Shown here piece after piece: positions 24,365-34,875 of a stretch of DNA of 64,000 nt. The translations under genes and the position numbers were made by a program. The DNA lies in IMG/VR virus record IMGVR_UViG_3300013137_000013, positions 1-64,000 of that record. One strand, 5' to 3'. Within the stretch, counting starts at the first letter, position 1. Each line of letters starts with the position of its first letter. Under the pieces are notes generated by a model. That model was given only the letters and a program-made list of their open reading frames with translations, had not been told where the DNA came from and did not search any database. This stretch comes from a virus.

Positions 24365-24529
24365 ATGGAAGAAAAAAATAAAAAAACGAAACAAGAATTA
24401 CTTGAAGATGCTCAAAAATTAACAGAAAAGCATGCTGAATTAAAATCAGTAATTATGAATATGCTTGACGAAATGGATAAAATTGAGTTAGAGTATAATA
24501 AAATTATTGAAGAGATTAAAAAGAAATAA
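24365..24529 (+). CDS. Small coiled-coil protein, 54 aa
   Basis: This short reading frame (MEEKNKKTKQELLEDAQKLT onward) starts two bases after the previous stop (TAAT before the ATG) and ends three bases before the next ATG. It is a single highly charged helix with heptad-like hydrophobic spacing (LKSVIMNMLDEMDKIELEY). The tight packing within an operon supports it as real. It could be a tail chaperone or small virion subunit, but nothing shows which. Confidence 0.65.
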   Translation: MEEKNKKTKQELLEDAQKLTEKHAELKSVIMNMLDEMDKIELEYNKIIEEIKKK

Positions 24530-24531
24530 AT

Positions 24532-25863
24532 ATGCCAAAAGACGATATTATAGCGCAACGAGCTCTTCAAAACGCTGGACAAGGAAATTACAGCTCTAAT
24601 ATTTCTAATGGGAGAGGTATATATCCTGCCATTGTTGTTCCTTATGGTACCAACGATAACTCAGAACAAAACCGCATAAGAGCAAGAATAGTAACTGTAC
24701 AAGATGATGGAAAAATACAGGGTAGAATAAATTTAAATAGTGAAGAAAATTATAATGGTTATTCTGGCAAAGATAGGGGGATAACTGATGATAATCTTGT
24801 TTTATGTATGCCTCTTCTGCCAGAGTTTTTCCACATAAGACCGCAAGTTGGAGAAATGGTTTTTGTTATTCTGGAAAATCCTACCGATAACTCCAGTGTG
24901 AGATATTGGATTGGACCTATAATTTCATCAAAATTAAAATTAAATTACCAAGGTTTTGAGGATTCTTATAAAATGTTTAACAAAACCACTTTTATATCTA
25001 GTCCCAAAACAAGCGGTTCCTTAGACCTTTCAACAACCTTTCCAGAAGACTCTGATGTTGCAATCCAGGGAAGAAAAGATGCAGATTTGATATTAAAAAA
25101 CAGAGAGGCTTTACTTATTGCTGGCAAATTTTCAGACTTTCAAAATTTTGTTATCAATACCGACTATCCTTCATATTTAAGGTTAAAACAATTTGATAGT
25201 ACTACAACAGAAGAAAAACCTACAGTAGAGCCTAAGAATATTATTCACAACATCAATGTAGGGATGGTACATGACCCTATTGGTAACAAATTTGCTGGAA
25301 CAATAATAGTAAAAGAAATAAAAAGTGATATTGAGCTAAAAAACGAAACAAACACATATATATCAAGTTCTGATACAATAAGTTGGTTAAGTACAAAAAT
25401 TACAGAAGTTAAAACAAAATATCCAAATTGGTCATTTACTTCAGAAATGGAAACATATAAAACCTATAAAAAAGATTATTATGTAGTTTCAGCGCCATCC
25501 GTCACAGACCCACCAGTCGCAACGAATAATGAAAATTTATTAAAAAAATACTCCCAAGCAACTCTTATTTCAACAAATATTAACATATACTCTCCAAGAG
25601 GCAAATTTAGAGGTAATGATGTAAAATCTTTCGAAAAGAATGATGATTTAAAATCTTTTGGGACTTTTGCAGACACACTTCATCCAGCAATATTTGGAGA
25701 TGAAACAGTCAGAGTTTTAGATTTAATTATTAGACTACTTCTTACCCACATTCACACACCAGAAATGCCTTTATTACAAACTGCAATTTCAAATGAGTTG
25801 AAAAAATATACAGTGGATGGATGGTTACAGAATCTTATATCTAACCACATCAGGATTAATTAA
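24532..25863 (+). CDS. Baseplate hub / gp5-like OB-fold protein, 443 aa
   Basis: Residues about 46-135 resemble the N-terminal OB-fold of phage baseplate hub and spike proteins. RIRARIVTVQDDGKIQGRI is followed by LVLCMPLLPEFFHIRPQVGE, then MVFVILENPTDNSSVRYWIG. The P-x-V-GE-x-V-x-V pattern is typical of gp5 and VgrG-like proteins. The C-terminal part is mixed, ending with LLTHIHTPEMPLL, which recalls the end of an OB-domain spike. No lysozyme domain is seen. The protein is expected at the tail tip. It is followed by the gp25 and gp6-like genes, with a minus-strand adhesin between. Confidence 0.6.
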   Translation: MPKDDIIAQRALQNAGQGNYSSNISNGRGIYPAIVVPYGTNDNSEQNRIRARIVTVQDDGKIQGRINLNSEENYNGYSGKDRGITDDNLVLCMPLLPEFFHIRPQVGEMVFVILENPTDNSSVRYWIGPIISSKLKLNYQGFEDSYKMFNKTTFISSPKTSGSLDLSTTFPEDSDVAIQGRKDADLILKNREALLIAGKFSDFQNFVINTDYPSYLRLKQFDSTTTEEKPTVEPKNIIHNINVGMVHDPIGNKFAGTIIVKEIKSDIELKNETNTYISSSDTISWLSTKITEVKTKYPNWSFTSEMETYKTYKKDYYVVSAPSVTDPPVATNNENLLKKYSQATLISTNINIYSPRGKFRGNDVKSFEKNDDLKSFGTFADTLHPAIFGDETVRVLDLIIRLLLTHIHTPEMPLLQTAISNELKKYTVDGWLQNLISNHIRIN

Positions 25864-27275
25864 AATGGCTTAATTATCTTTAGGTCTATTCTTTCTGGCA
25901 TTACCCTATTTGTTCCCATTTCATTAATCTTAAAACTAATTTGATATGTTTGATTGTGTAATAACCAAGATGCGTCTACATCAAAATAATTAGTTGTACA
26001 ATCATCTATGACAGCATGATTAACTTCAGTCCATGGAATAACTTCAACTTGATTGTTCATTATCATTCGGTACTGTAAAGAATAGGATGTGCTTGGTTTA
26101 TTTGTGCTATAATTAACTCTCAAGTCACAATATACCCTTATTTTTTCATCCTGATGAACTATCATGCCCTGTTCAATTCCATAGGTTTCAAGAACATATT
26201 CATTTATAGATGGCCTATTGGCTGTATAATAATTTTTTTGTATTTGGAATGTTTGCGATATATTTTGATTGTCATATTGACTAAAACTTACATTATTCCA
26301 AACATCCACATATTTTTCCCCAGGGGTAGCGCCAGACATCCATACGTTTACATAATATGCTCCAGTAGATAACTGAGAAGGAATAAGCCCAGAATAAACT
26401 GTAGTGTTTCCTCTTTTAATATCTACAGTCACTGCAGACAGATTTATGTTTGTAAAATTATGACCACTAAAGGTATATAAGAATAAATTTGATGGTCTAT
26501 TGTTAGAAATTTGTTTCCTATCATCTTGAATGACTTGATTGTACACAACCTCAAGAAATGGCTTAAATGCAGTATTTGTTTTTTCAGTAAAAAATGAACT
26601 TATATATCTTGTGTCTGCACTAAACAATTCATAATCTCTTCTATAAGCAATTGCAATTCCATTGTTTTCAGAACCACCACTTAACCAATCTTTTACAATA
26701 TCAGTTACATCCATATTTAAATCCTCATCTCCAATATCAAAATGCTGAGAAGTGTGATAAGTTGTAGATGCGGATGGGTCAATATATATTCCTGGTTCAT
26801 TCCAGAAAGTCAATGACGTAGCGTAATCCCAATTAGAAACCCCAGATGTCAAATAGTTTCCAGATTGTCTAACAATATAAATTTCTTTGATTAAATCATA
26901 ACCTCTGCCCTCTTCCCAATACTTATTTATTGGGAAAGCAATCAAATCGAATGAGGTGGCAACCATTTTTTTTAAAACATCATGTTCATATTCAGACTCA
27001 AGAACCAAATCTCTTGGTTTCGAATTTTTTAACTTTAATTTATAAGATGTAACCAAAGATTCATTAATTTCTTTAGTGCTGAATTTTTGCTGTAAATTAG
27101 TTAAATCAAAATAAAGTAGAAATCTGCTAACAGAATTTCTTTTGTCTGGCGCTGTATCTGTTCCTCCGCCACCATACCACAAGTCTGTTACGGTGTTTTG
27201 ACCAGAGTTTAGGTTGCTATAATAACTTCCAGCTATAGTGTTGCTTTTTGATGGATAAATTCTAAAAACTGACAT
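25860..27275 (-). CDS. Tail adhesin with DNRLRE-like domain, 471 aa
   Basis: Residues about 1-245 fit the DNRLRE/CBM-like domain of extracellular proteins. There are several beta strands, WEEGRGYDLIKEIYIV, then LNMDVTDIVKDWLSGG with NNGIAIAYRRD, and KPFLEVVYN at the end. Residues 250-471 are two or more beta-sandwich repeats. It is probably a virion-surface protein that binds polysaccharide. It lies on the minus strand inside the plus-strand baseplate cluster, with its own TATTTATA box and a 4-base tail overlap with the hub gene. That is typical of an exchangeable host-recognition gene. Confidence 0.6.
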   Translation of the reverse strand: MSVFRIYPSKSNTIAGSYYSNLNSGQNTVTDLWYGGGGTDTAPDKRNSVSRFLLYFDLTNLQQKFSTKEINESLVTSYKLKLKNSKPRDLVLESEYEHDVLKKMVATSFDLIAFPINKYWEEGRGYDLIKEIYIVRQSGNYLTSGVSNWDYATSLTFWNEPGIYIDPSASTTYHTSQHFDIGDEDLNMDVTDIVKDWLSGGSENNGIAIAYRRDYELFSADTRYISSFFTEKTNTAFKPFLEVVYNQVIQDDRKQISNNRPSNLFLYTFSGHNFTNINLSAVTVDIKRGNTTVYSGLIPSQLSTGAYYVNVWMSGATPGEKYVDVWNNVSFSQYDNQNISQTFQIQKNYYTANRPSINEYVLETYGIEQGMIVHQDEKIRVYCDLRVNYSTNKPSTSYSLQYRMIMNNQVEVIPWTEVNHAVIDDCTTNYFDVDASWLLHNQTYQISFKINEMGTNRVMPERIDLKIIKPF

Positions 27276-27289
27276 TTTCTTTTTTTTAT

Positions 27290-27297
27290 TATAAATA
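27290..27297 (-). promoter_or_regulatory. Late promoter box TATTTATA
   Basis: The minus strand reads CTATTTATAA, 14 bases before the ATG of the 471-residue adhesin. It faces away from the plus-strand box at 27362. Confidence 0.65.
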
Positions 27298-27361
27298 GCC
27301 TACTTTATTATTTTTTTAAACCCTCAAACATAAATATAAATGTTTATTTTTTTTTAAGTAA

Positions 27362-27369
27362 TATTTATA
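27362..27369 (+). promoter_or_regulatory. Late promoter box TATTTATA
   Basis: The exact octamer lies 17 bases before the start of the gp25-like gene, divergent from the box for the adhesin. The 110-base gap between the two genes holds only these two promoters as far as I can see. Confidence 0.65.
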
Positions 27370-27386
27370 TTTAAAACAAAGGAAAC

Positions 27387-27770
27387 ATGAAATCATTAGG
27401 AATACAATTTCCATTTACAGAAACTTATAACGGGGGAATTATAGGATACACTCAAATAGATGTTGAGGCAATAAAATCCAACCTGACAGCATTTCTTACT
27501 CTTAAAAGAGGACAAAGGCCGATGCATAATTCATTGTATTCTCCTTTATATGATTATATAATGGAACCTTGGGACAATATTAGTGAATCAAGATTAACAG
27601 ATGATTTAAGCAAAAAGCTGGTAGAATTTTTTCCAGAAATAGAAGTAAAAAAAATAAATTTTGTTTTTGAAGAAGAAAACAATTATTTACATCTAACACT
27701 TTATTATACAGTAGTTGATTTAAAGGTATCAGACAGTGTTTCTGTAACAATAGCCATTCAACCAAAATAA
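27387..27770 (+). CDS. Baseplate wedge protein, gp25-like
   Basis: At 127 residues this matches the GPW_gp25 family. IDVEAIKSNLTAFLTLKRGQ at about 25-44 is followed by MHNSLYSPLYDYIMEP. The final conserved Glu-Pro, then a strand-rich C-terminus (LHLTLYYTVVDL), is typical. gp25 sits at the inner baseplate next to the tube and sheath and is conserved in contractile phages and related injection machines. It starts the rightward baseplate operon that continues with the gp6-like gene 9 bases later. Confidence 0.9.
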   Translation: MKSLGIQFPFTETYNGGIIGYTQIDVEAIKSNLTAFLTLKRGQRPMHNSLYSPLYDYIMEPWDNISESRLTDDLSKKLVEFFPEIEVKKINFVFEEENNYLHLTLYYTVVDLKVSDSVSVTIAIQPK

Positions 27771-27778
27771 GATAAGAA

Positions 27779-29680
27779 ATGTCAACAAATTTAAATTTAA
27801 ATGCACAATTTACTCAGTCAGCAGTAGGTATTAAACAAATAAACTACTTGAGTAGAGATTTCCAAACAATAAGAACCGATTTAATTAATTACTTAAAAGC
27901 CTTTTTCCCAGAACAATGGCAAGACTTTAATGTTGCATCACCTGGCATGGCTCTTTTAGAATTAAATGCTTATGTTGGTGATTTATTAGCTTTTTCTATT
28001 GACAAAAAATATAATGAACTTTTTCTTGATGGTGTGCAACAAAGAGAAACTGTATATAGAATGGCAAAAACTTTTGGATTTAAAGTTCCTGGAGTTCGTC
28101 CAGCACTCACAATTGTAGATTTAATTTGTGATGTTCCAACAACTGCAGATGGACCCAATTATTCATATGCTCCAGTTTTAAGGCCAGGACTTCAAATAAA
28201 AGGGGGAGGACAAACATTTGAAACTGTTTATAATGTTGATTTTGCAAGTGATTTTAGTGAAACTGGTGCTGCAAATAGAACCATACAACCTATATTAAAT
28301 GGGAATCAAGACCTAATAAAATATAGAATTTTAAAAAGAGAAGTCATAAAAGCTGGTATTACAAAAAATATGAAGGTTGAGGTGCCTTCAGGTCAAGAAA
28401 AGCCTTTTATGCAAATTGTTTTACCAGAAAATAACGTTTTAGAAATAGTAGATGTAATGGTTGAGCCTGGAATTGGATTAACCAAAAATCCAACTTATGA
28501 AGATTATCATGACCTTTCTAAAAGATACTGGGAAGTTGAATATTTAGCAGTTGATAAAATATTTGTCGAAGACGATAATGAACCGTCTGTAAATGGTGTA
28601 AAAATTGGAAAATATTTAAAAGTTTCAAAAAGATTCATCAAAGAATTTATGTCTAATGGTACTTGTAAATTAACTTTTGGAGGAGGTAGCGAAAATTACG
28701 ATTCATATGAAGAATATTTACAAGGGTTAACAAATAGTTGTTGTGATATTACCACCAACTTAAATGTGTCTTCGTTGCTATTAAATCCTTCTCTGGGCGA
28801 GATGATTCCAGGCAACTCAACTTTATATATAAAATATAGAATTGGGGGAGGTGCACTAAGCAATATTGGACAAAATGTTTTGCAAGCAGTTAGTAATGTA
28901 AATGGTATTATATTGGGAACTGACCCAAACCTAAATCAAGCTGTTTTGTCATCAATTAGAGCAAATAACCCTGTTCCCGCAATCGGCGGAAGGGGATTGC
29001 CTACTGTTAGTGAAATCAAAAACTATATAGCATCAAATTTTGCATCACAAGATAGGTGTGTAACATTGGAAGATTACATTTCTAGGTCATATCAAATTCC
29101 TGGAAAATTTGGAGCGCCATTTAGGATATATGGAGAAGTAAATGATAATAAAGTTATTTTATATATTCTCACTAAAGATGCTAATGGCAAATTAAATACA
29201 ATTTCAACTGGTGAGATAAAAAATAATTTAGTAACATATCTTCTTCCTTATAGAATGATAAATGATTTTATTGAAATTAATGATGGAAAATTTGTGAATC
29301 TGGAAGTCCAAGCAGATTTATTTATAGACAAAACTTTTAACAGAAGTGAGGTAAAACTTAATTCTATTTTGAAAATTCAGAATTTTTTCAACACAGACAA
29401 TTGGCAAATGAATCAACACATATACGTTTCTCAATTAACAGATATTTTAAGAGAAATTCCTGGAGTAATTAATGTTGTTGATATTAGATTTTATAACTTA
29501 GAAGGCGGTCTTTATTCTTCAACTTTATGTTCTCAAGCTATTGGACCAAGAACCCAAGATATTGATTTGGGCGTATATAAAACACAGGTTTTACCAGTGG
29601 ATAACGCAATATTTAGTACGCCATTATCAATGTTTGAGGTTCGTTATCCAGAAAAGGACATAAAAGTAAGAGTGGCATAA
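27779..29680 (+). CDS. Baseplate wedge protein, gp6 / baseplate-J-like
   Basis: The protein is 633 residues, near the T4 gp6 length. The N-terminus (YLSRDFQTIRTDLINYLKAF, then NVASPGMALLELNAYVGDLL and NELFLDGVQQRETVYRMAK) is the conserved gp6/baseplate-J core. A middle region has ALSNIGQNVLQAVSNV, and the C-terminal part includes ISRSYQIPGKFG and IPGVINVVDIRFYN. These are strong matches to gp6-family wedge proteins, which form the ring around the baseplate. It follows the gp25-like gene, the usual order. Confidence 0.9.
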   Translation: MSTNLNLNAQFTQSAVGIKQINYLSRDFQTIRTDLINYLKAFFPEQWQDFNVASPGMALLELNAYVGDLLAFSIDKKYNELFLDGVQQRETVYRMAKTFGFKVPGVRPALTIVDLICDVPTTADGPNYSYAPVLRPGLQIKGGGQTFETVYNVDFASDFSETGAANRTIQPILNGNQDLIKYRILKREVIKAGITKNMKVEVPSGQEKPFMQIVLPENNVLEIVDVMVEPGIGLTKNPTYEDYHDLSKRYWEVEYLAVDKIFVEDDNEPSVNGVKIGKYLKVSKRFIKEFMSNGTCKLTFGGGSENYDSYEEYLQGLTNSCCDITTNLNVSSLLLNPSLGEMIPGNSTLYIKYRIGGGALSNIGQNVLQAVSNVNGIILGTDPNLNQAVLSSIRANNPVPAIGGRGLPTVSEIKNYIASNFASQDRCVTLEDYISRSYQIPGKFGAPFRIYGEVNDNKVILYILTKDANGKLNTISTGEIKNNLVTYLLPYRMINDFIEINDGKFVNLEVQADLFIDKTFNRSEVKLNSILKIQNFFNTDNWQMNQHIYVSQLTDILREIPGVINVVDIRFYNLEGGLYSSTLCSQAIGPRTQDIDLGVYKTQVLPVDNAIFSTPLSMFEVRYPEKDIKVRVA

Positions 29681-29692
29681 TATGAATTTAGT

Positions 29693-32600
29693 ATGCAAGA
29701 TGAAATTTTAATAAAAAGATATAAGAGTGGAACCACAATTCATTATTTTAATACGGATATAAATCCTAATAATTATTCCACGTCAACAATACCAGCCATC
29801 GTAAAATTAAATTCGACGGACAACGTTCCCTTGGAACTTCATGGATATGATGGAGTATTTTTGACTGGTAATTCTCCAACTGTTTTGTGGAAAAGAAATG
29901 AACAACAGAATTCATATGATTCTGGAATAAATATGAATTATGTTATTGATACATATTTGCCAAATTCGAATTATGTTTCTGGAAGAACATTTTCTTTAAC
30001 CGTAAATATTCCTATTAATAAATTGAAAACAACTACACTATCAAATAGATTCTTTGATAGCATGAATAATCTATTTACAGCTGGCACTACATCATTTGTG
30101 TTTTTTGAACCGATTTTAATAGACGATTTGTATGCAAATGTTAAATTGGAAAAAACATTTGACGTTTTAAATACTTTAAATATTTATAACAAAGTTTCTG
30201 GCGAAATTCCAATTAGAGAATCTACAACTGGAGTAGTTTTTGGAAGATTAGAAGCCATTCAAAAAATTTCTGATACAAATGGGAATAGAATAAAAATCCC
30301 CTTGAGAAACGTTCCAATAGGAGTTTTTAATCCTTCTGTAGAATTCCAAACTCCAGATGAATTAGATAGTGAAGGGAATAGAATAAGGCTTAATTATAGA
30401 CCCCTTACAGTATCTGAGGATAATTATTCACAACAATCTCCACTTGGCTGTTTAGAATATTATTTTAATTCAGAATCCGCACAATTTGATAACATATTTC
30501 TTAAACAAACTCCAATGGATGGAATTAATGTCCACCCAACATTTAGTGGGGTTGTTTATACCAATGAAAACGGAGAATTTTTTTTACACAATGTCGAAAT
30601 TGGTCCTCAAATTTTATTTTTCGAGGTAGATTTATTAAAACAAGGACTCACCAAAGATGAGGTTGCTTTAAACTTTTTCCCATATCCACCAAACTATGAC
30701 AACATATTAATAGATACTGTTCCTCATTATTTTTACAGAGCAATCCCAATAGACGTTGTTCCAAGTTATGGAAGGTCTTATCAAACTGGATATACAGAAG
30801 TAGATGTTTCTGTTAATTTGGATTTGAGAAAATGGGCAACTTATATCATTCCTCCAGTAACGTATCAAAACAATGAAATTGATAGCGCAATCTATAGAAA
30901 AATTTCAAAAGCACCTCTTACTGTAAAAGTAAGAGATATGAGTAAATTTGATAAAAAGAAAGCGGCATCTACATCTGGGGCAATTAGAATAGAGACTTAC
31001 CCATCCACAGGAATTCAAATAGTTGAAATACAAAACATTGGCGACAAAAACTCCAATCAACAATGGGAGTGGGCTAATGAATTTTCTCAAATTAAAGACA
31101 AAGCACTTTTTTATTCATATGGTTATCATGCAGTAAAATTGCCTGCAAATATTTATGATGATCAATCATATAAAACAAATATTTATGGCATTCCAAAAAA
31201 CGGGACAACAGAAGAAGCAAAATTCTCAAAAGGAGTTTGGTTATGTGGTTATCAACTTAAAGTTTACTTAACAAAAGAAGATAAATATTATAGAACCACA
31301 GGAATGGAAGTTGGGTGGAATGGCTCTATTTCAGAAAAGTGGTATTCAAGAGACCATTATCATTGTAATTTATATGATACAAATAGGCTACCATCTATTT
31401 ATCAATTTGTTAATAGTGATAATAATTATAATACAGTGATAGGGCAAGGAATAGGTATTTATCCGTATGAACAAGCTTGGACTAAAAACTACCCAAAACC
31501 ATACAGTATTCCTAAAAAACCAACAATTTCGAATTTTATTGACCCTTATTTAGAAAAACCATATATGGAAACTCCAACATGGCAAGATGGGGACATTATT
31601 CGTGGAAGTTCATATTTAGGATTTGCTGGTTTTGGACTTGGCTGGAATGCAGAAATTGTGCAATATACGGATTTCGCAACAGATGTTATAGGAAATTCTA
31701 ACGATTCAGATATGTACAAATATGAACCAACAGTAAATGCAGATTGCGGTTGCTACGCCAATGGATATTGTTATGATTTAGATAATGCAAACTCTGGAAA
31801 TGGAGTTGGTAGCACATCAAGAGTAATTGGAGCAGAAGAATTTCAAAGAGTAGAGGCTGGTTATGGATATTTTTTATTTCCAAGTTCTATGCCTAGAATA
31901 ATTCCATATCCTTGGTATTATGATGGTCTTCATATCAAAGAGACTGATTATAGCAAATATAATCAACAAGATGCAATGTACACATCTCAAATACAATTGT
32001 TGTTTCAAGGATATAATCAAGTGCTTTTACATCATTATCATTCATTTAGTATACTAAATAATGGGAAAAGTATAGCAATGGATTTAAGTAAAAAAGGAGA
32101 TGGGGGAGTTATAAATGATAGATTAAATATTTATAGAATTATTAATGGAGCAAATAGACTACCATATACTACAAAACAATTAATAATACCGACATATTTT
32201 AATATCGGCTTGGGTGGTTTTATGGATGGTTGCTATTCATTTGTATTTATTAACGATGGAGAAATAACAGTTGAAATTGAAAACGCTTTTAGTACACCAT
32301 TAAATGCAAGTCATTTACGATATGGAGCTATAATGAACACAGATAACTCAAAAATTATTTTGCCACCTGGGAGTTATTTTATCATAACTAAAGCAAATGG
32401 TAATGATATTGAAGCAACTTTAAATTATACAAAAATAAATTATATTCCTGCAAATTTTGCTTTTAACGATGAACACAATAGATATACAAAAGCAAAATAT
32501 CATATAGTTGTATCACTTAATGATAGTACTTTAGACGGTCCATGGAATAGTAGTTCATCTGAATCATACGAAAATTATCAATCAATAACAAATCACCATT

Positions 32601-32854
32601 GGGCGGCCCATGGCGGATATGCAGATATAATTTTGAATATAGATGCAAATGAAATTCCAGAGGATTGGTTCTTAAATACAGAATCGACTGGAGGTGCTGA
32701 ATGTGCAACATTAGGGTGTGGGAGTGCAAGTAATGGAAATAGATATGGTATCACACAATGGGGTAGTGGTTCAGTCCAACCAAGCTGGTACAGGATTTGG
32801 GTTGGAAAAACAAAAATGTGTGATGTTTCTACATTCGGCGGCAATCCTTGTTAA
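29693..32854 (+). CDS. Large baseplate or tail structural protein, 1053 aa
   Basis: It follows the gp6-like gene and is probably a peripheral baseplate or tail-fibre-attachment protein. A carboxypeptidase-regulatory-like beta segment (HPTFSGVVYTNENGEFFLHN) is visible near residue 280. Next comes a repeated-looking beta region with PHYFYRAIPIDVVPSYGRS. A C-terminal region has many Cys and Gly residues (DCGCYANGYC, then ECATLGCGSASNG), which may bind metal or form crosslinks. It is larger than T4 gp7 (about 1030 residues, close in size). Family membership is not provable by eye. Confidence 0.6.
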   Translation: MQDEILIKRYKSGTTIHYFNTDINPNNYSTSTIPAIVKLNSTDNVPLELHGYDGVFLTGNSPTVLWKRNEQQNSYDSGINMNYVIDTYLPNSNYVSGRTFSLTVNIPINKLKTTTLSNRFFDSMNNLFTAGTTSFVFFEPILIDDLYANVKLEKTFDVLNTLNIYNKVSGEIPIRESTTGVVFGRLEAIQKISDTNGNRIKIPLRNVPIGVFNPSVEFQTPDELDSEGNRIRLNYRPLTVSEDNYSQQSPLGCLEYYFNSESAQFDNIFLKQTPMDGINVHPTFSGVVYTNENGEFFLHNVEIGPQILFFEVDLLKQGLTKDEVALNFFPYPPNYDNILIDTVPHYFYRAIPIDVVPSYGRSYQTGYTEVDVSVNLDLRKWATYIIPPVTYQNNEIDSAIYRKISKAPLTVKVRDMSKFDKKKAASTSGAIRIETYPSTGIQIVEIQNIGDKNSNQQWEWANEFSQIKDKALFYSYGYHAVKLPANIYDDQSYKTNIYGIPKNGTTEEAKFSKGVWLCGYQLKVYLTKEDKYYRTTGMEVGWNGSISEKWYSRDHYHCNLYDTNRLPSIYQFVNSDNNYNTVIGQGIGIYPYEQAWTKNYPKPYSIPKKPTISNFIDPYLEKPYMETPTWQDGDIIRGSSYLGFAGFGLGWNAEIVQYTDFATDVIGNSNDSDMYKYEPTVNADCGCYANGYCYDLDNANSGNGVGSTSRVIGAEEFQRVEAGYGYFLFPSSMPRIIPYPWYYDGLHIKETDYSKYNQQDAMYTSQIQLLFQGYNQVLLHHYHSFSILNNGKSIAMDLSKKGDGGVINDRLNIYRIINGANRLPYTTKQLIIPTYFNIGLGGFMDGCYSFVFINDGEITVEIENAFSTPLNASHLRYGAIMNTDNSKIILPPGSYFIITKANGNDIEATLNYTKINYIPANFAFNDEHNRYTKAKYHIVVSLNDSTLDGPWNSSSSESYENYQSITNHHWAAHGGYADIILNIDANEIPEDWFLNTESTGGAECATLGCGSASNGNRYGITQWGSGSVQPSWYRIWVGKTKMCDVSTFGGNPC

Positions 32855-32866
32855 AATTAAACAAAA

Positions 32867-34273
32867 ATGGATGAAAGAAGAAGAATATTATTAGGAAATA
32901 AAGATATATTATCCAGAAAGATTAAAGATTTTTATCTTGATATAAATCTTTCTAGGGATAATAAAGAGATTATACCATACAAATATGATAATGTTTTTGA
33001 TTTAACAAGGTTTTATGACCAAGAAAGAAATCAAAGCAGAAATTTTATCATATATGGCATTATAGATTCTTGTTCTTGGGATTGTGATAATCTATTAATT
33101 CAAGTATACCAATCCCCAGATTTAGATACTCCAAATTATTTATGTAGTACAGTAACAAAAAATGTTGTTAATCAAGCTATGCCATTTAAGAATATTTTTA
33201 ATAAACTGAGAGGAAGATATATTATTGATAATATTCCAACAACCTTTACTGGATGTTCCGTTTATTTAAAGGTAAATGTTCCTGGATATACATATATTAC
33301 TGAACAACAATTAATTTTTACAACATTAACATTAAGCAGTACTGGTGAAAAAGTTATTGAACAACTCAAATATGGAATAGATGAGGCTATTACTGATTGT
33401 GACGGAAATGTAATTCCAATAACTAATGATTTTGATTTTTTTTATAATAAACATTGGATTAAAAAAGATATATTTGCCACCGACTATAGAACTATTTGGG
33501 TTGGAAATCCAGAGGATTTTTTATGTATACAAGACCAATACGGATATAATACAGGAATGGCACATTATAATTCAGTAATTGAATTATATGCTATTAACCA
33601 TTATCCAACTGGAAACATGCAAAATAACGCCCCCCCTTATGATGTGGCAGATTTTGAGAATCTTGGAGCTTGCCCATTACCAATTCCAACAGAACAACTT
33701 ACAATTATACAAAGCCCATCAAATGGAGGAACATTTATTATAAATCCAGAAAAATTAAATTTATTATATTTGCCAATTGATAATGTTCACATATCTGCAA
33801 CAGCCAATAGTTGTTTCAATTTTTCTGCTTTCACATATTCAGATGGCACTATAATTCCACACAATGTCACAGATAATGGAATTGATGTTTTAATGAATAG
33901 CGCCCAAACCATTTCTGTTATTTACAATTACAAAAAATATACATTAAGAGTTAGATTTACTTATACTGTAGAGACTAGTCCTTACGACAGCTATGACTTA
34001 AACGAATTTCCACTTGACATAAATACTAGTCAATCACCAGTAAGAATAAATGGAATACTAACTGCAAATAATGTTGATTTAATATTTAATTGTGGAGATG
34101 TAGTATATATTTCACATTTTCTCAATACAATTTTTTCACAATCATTAGGTAGATTTTGGCTTGGCGATGTAGTATTTGAAGGAAATAGCCACTCGCCAAA
34201 TGATTTTGATTTTATAATTAATTCTGATTCTACTTTAGAAATTGTATATGTTGCTTATTATCATCATCAATAG
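32867..34273 (+). CDS. Virion protein with bacterial-repeat-like domain, 468 aa
   Basis: The N-terminal 150 residues contain LYLDINLSRDNKEIIPYKYD-type mixed beta structure. From about residue 274 a repeat-like domain appears (LTIIQSPSNGGTFIINPEK, then ISATANSCFNFSAFTYSDGT and AQTISVIYNY). It resembles InlB-B or Flg_new-type beta repeats, and a second, weaker copy follows to the C-terminus. These domains often mediate surface contact. It fits a baseplate or tail accessory protein in this operon. Confidence 0.5.
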   Translation: MDERRRILLGNKDILSRKIKDFYLDINLSRDNKEIIPYKYDNVFDLTRFYDQERNQSRNFIIYGIIDSCSWDCDNLLIQVYQSPDLDTPNYLCSTVTKNVVNQAMPFKNIFNKLRGRYIIDNIPTTFTGCSVYLKVNVPGYTYITEQQLIFTTLTLSSTGEKVIEQLKYGIDEAITDCDGNVIPITNDFDFFYNKHWIKKDIFATDYRTIWVGNPEDFLCIQDQYGYNTGMAHYNSVIELYAINHYPTGNMQNNAPPYDVADFENLGACPLPIPTEQLTIIQSPSNGGTFIINPEKLNLLYLPIDNVHISATANSCFNFSAFTYSDGTIIPHNVTDNGIDVLMNSAQTISVIYNYKKYTLRVRFTYTVETSPYDSYDLNEFPLDINTSQSPVRINGILTANNVDLIFNCGDVVYISHFLNTIFSQSLGRFWLGDVVFEGNSHSPNDFDFIINSDSTLEIVYVAYYHHQ

Positions 34274-34297
34274 TATTCTAATTTTAAAAAATAAATT

Positions 34298-34873
34298 ATG
34301 AATTTAAACAAAAACTACATAAAAAAAACTATATTTCTTCAAAAAAGAGACAAATCTCCCTTTACTCCAATCAGTACTCTTGATATTCAAGATTTGAATT
34401 TTTCGCAAGGTCTTCAAAAGGGTTATTTTTCTATACCAGAAGACATGTATGTCAACGTTTTGTTAACAAAAACATGTGAAATTTTTGAATATGTTGACAC
34501 AAAAAAAGATGATAGAATATATGCGATTGACAGACAATTAATAAATCCATATTATATAAATTTCGATTTTTTTAATACGGTAAGAAGAATAAAAGTCAAC
34601 ACTTCAGATGATTTAACACTACAAATGAAAGCGCATCTTCAAACTGCTTATACGGAGTCAATAATGCTATATTCTGCAAGCACAGACCCAACCACTACTT
34701 GGTTTAATGAAATTGGTTATAATATTCTTGTAAATGATATAATAATAACAGTTGATGATGTTACAGGATTAAAGCGAGAAGAAAATGGATTAGAAAGATT
34801 AGAAAAAATTAAAAAAACATTTTATAGTGTTGTTTCCAAAGCTTTTTATTTCCCAATAGATATAAATAAATAA
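34298..34873 (+). CDS. Virion protein, 191 aa
   Basis: This is an unrecognised protein between two larger tail proteins. It has mixed strands and helices, and the C-terminal 40 residues are helical and basic. It starts 24 bases after the previous gene and ends two bases before the next ATG, so all belong to one transcription unit. By order it could be a tail-completion or baseplate component, but no sequence feature shows which. Confidence 0.55.
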   Translation: MNLNKNYIKKTIFLQKRDKSPFTPISTLDIQDLNFSQGLQKGYFSIPEDMYVNVLLTKTCEIFEYVDTKKDDRIYAIDRQLINPYYINFDFFNTVRRIKVNTSDDLTLQMKAHLQTAYTESIMLYSASTDPTTTWFNEIGYNILVNDIIITVDDVTGLKREENGLERLEKIKKTFYSVVSKAFYFPIDINK

Positions 34874-34875
34874 GA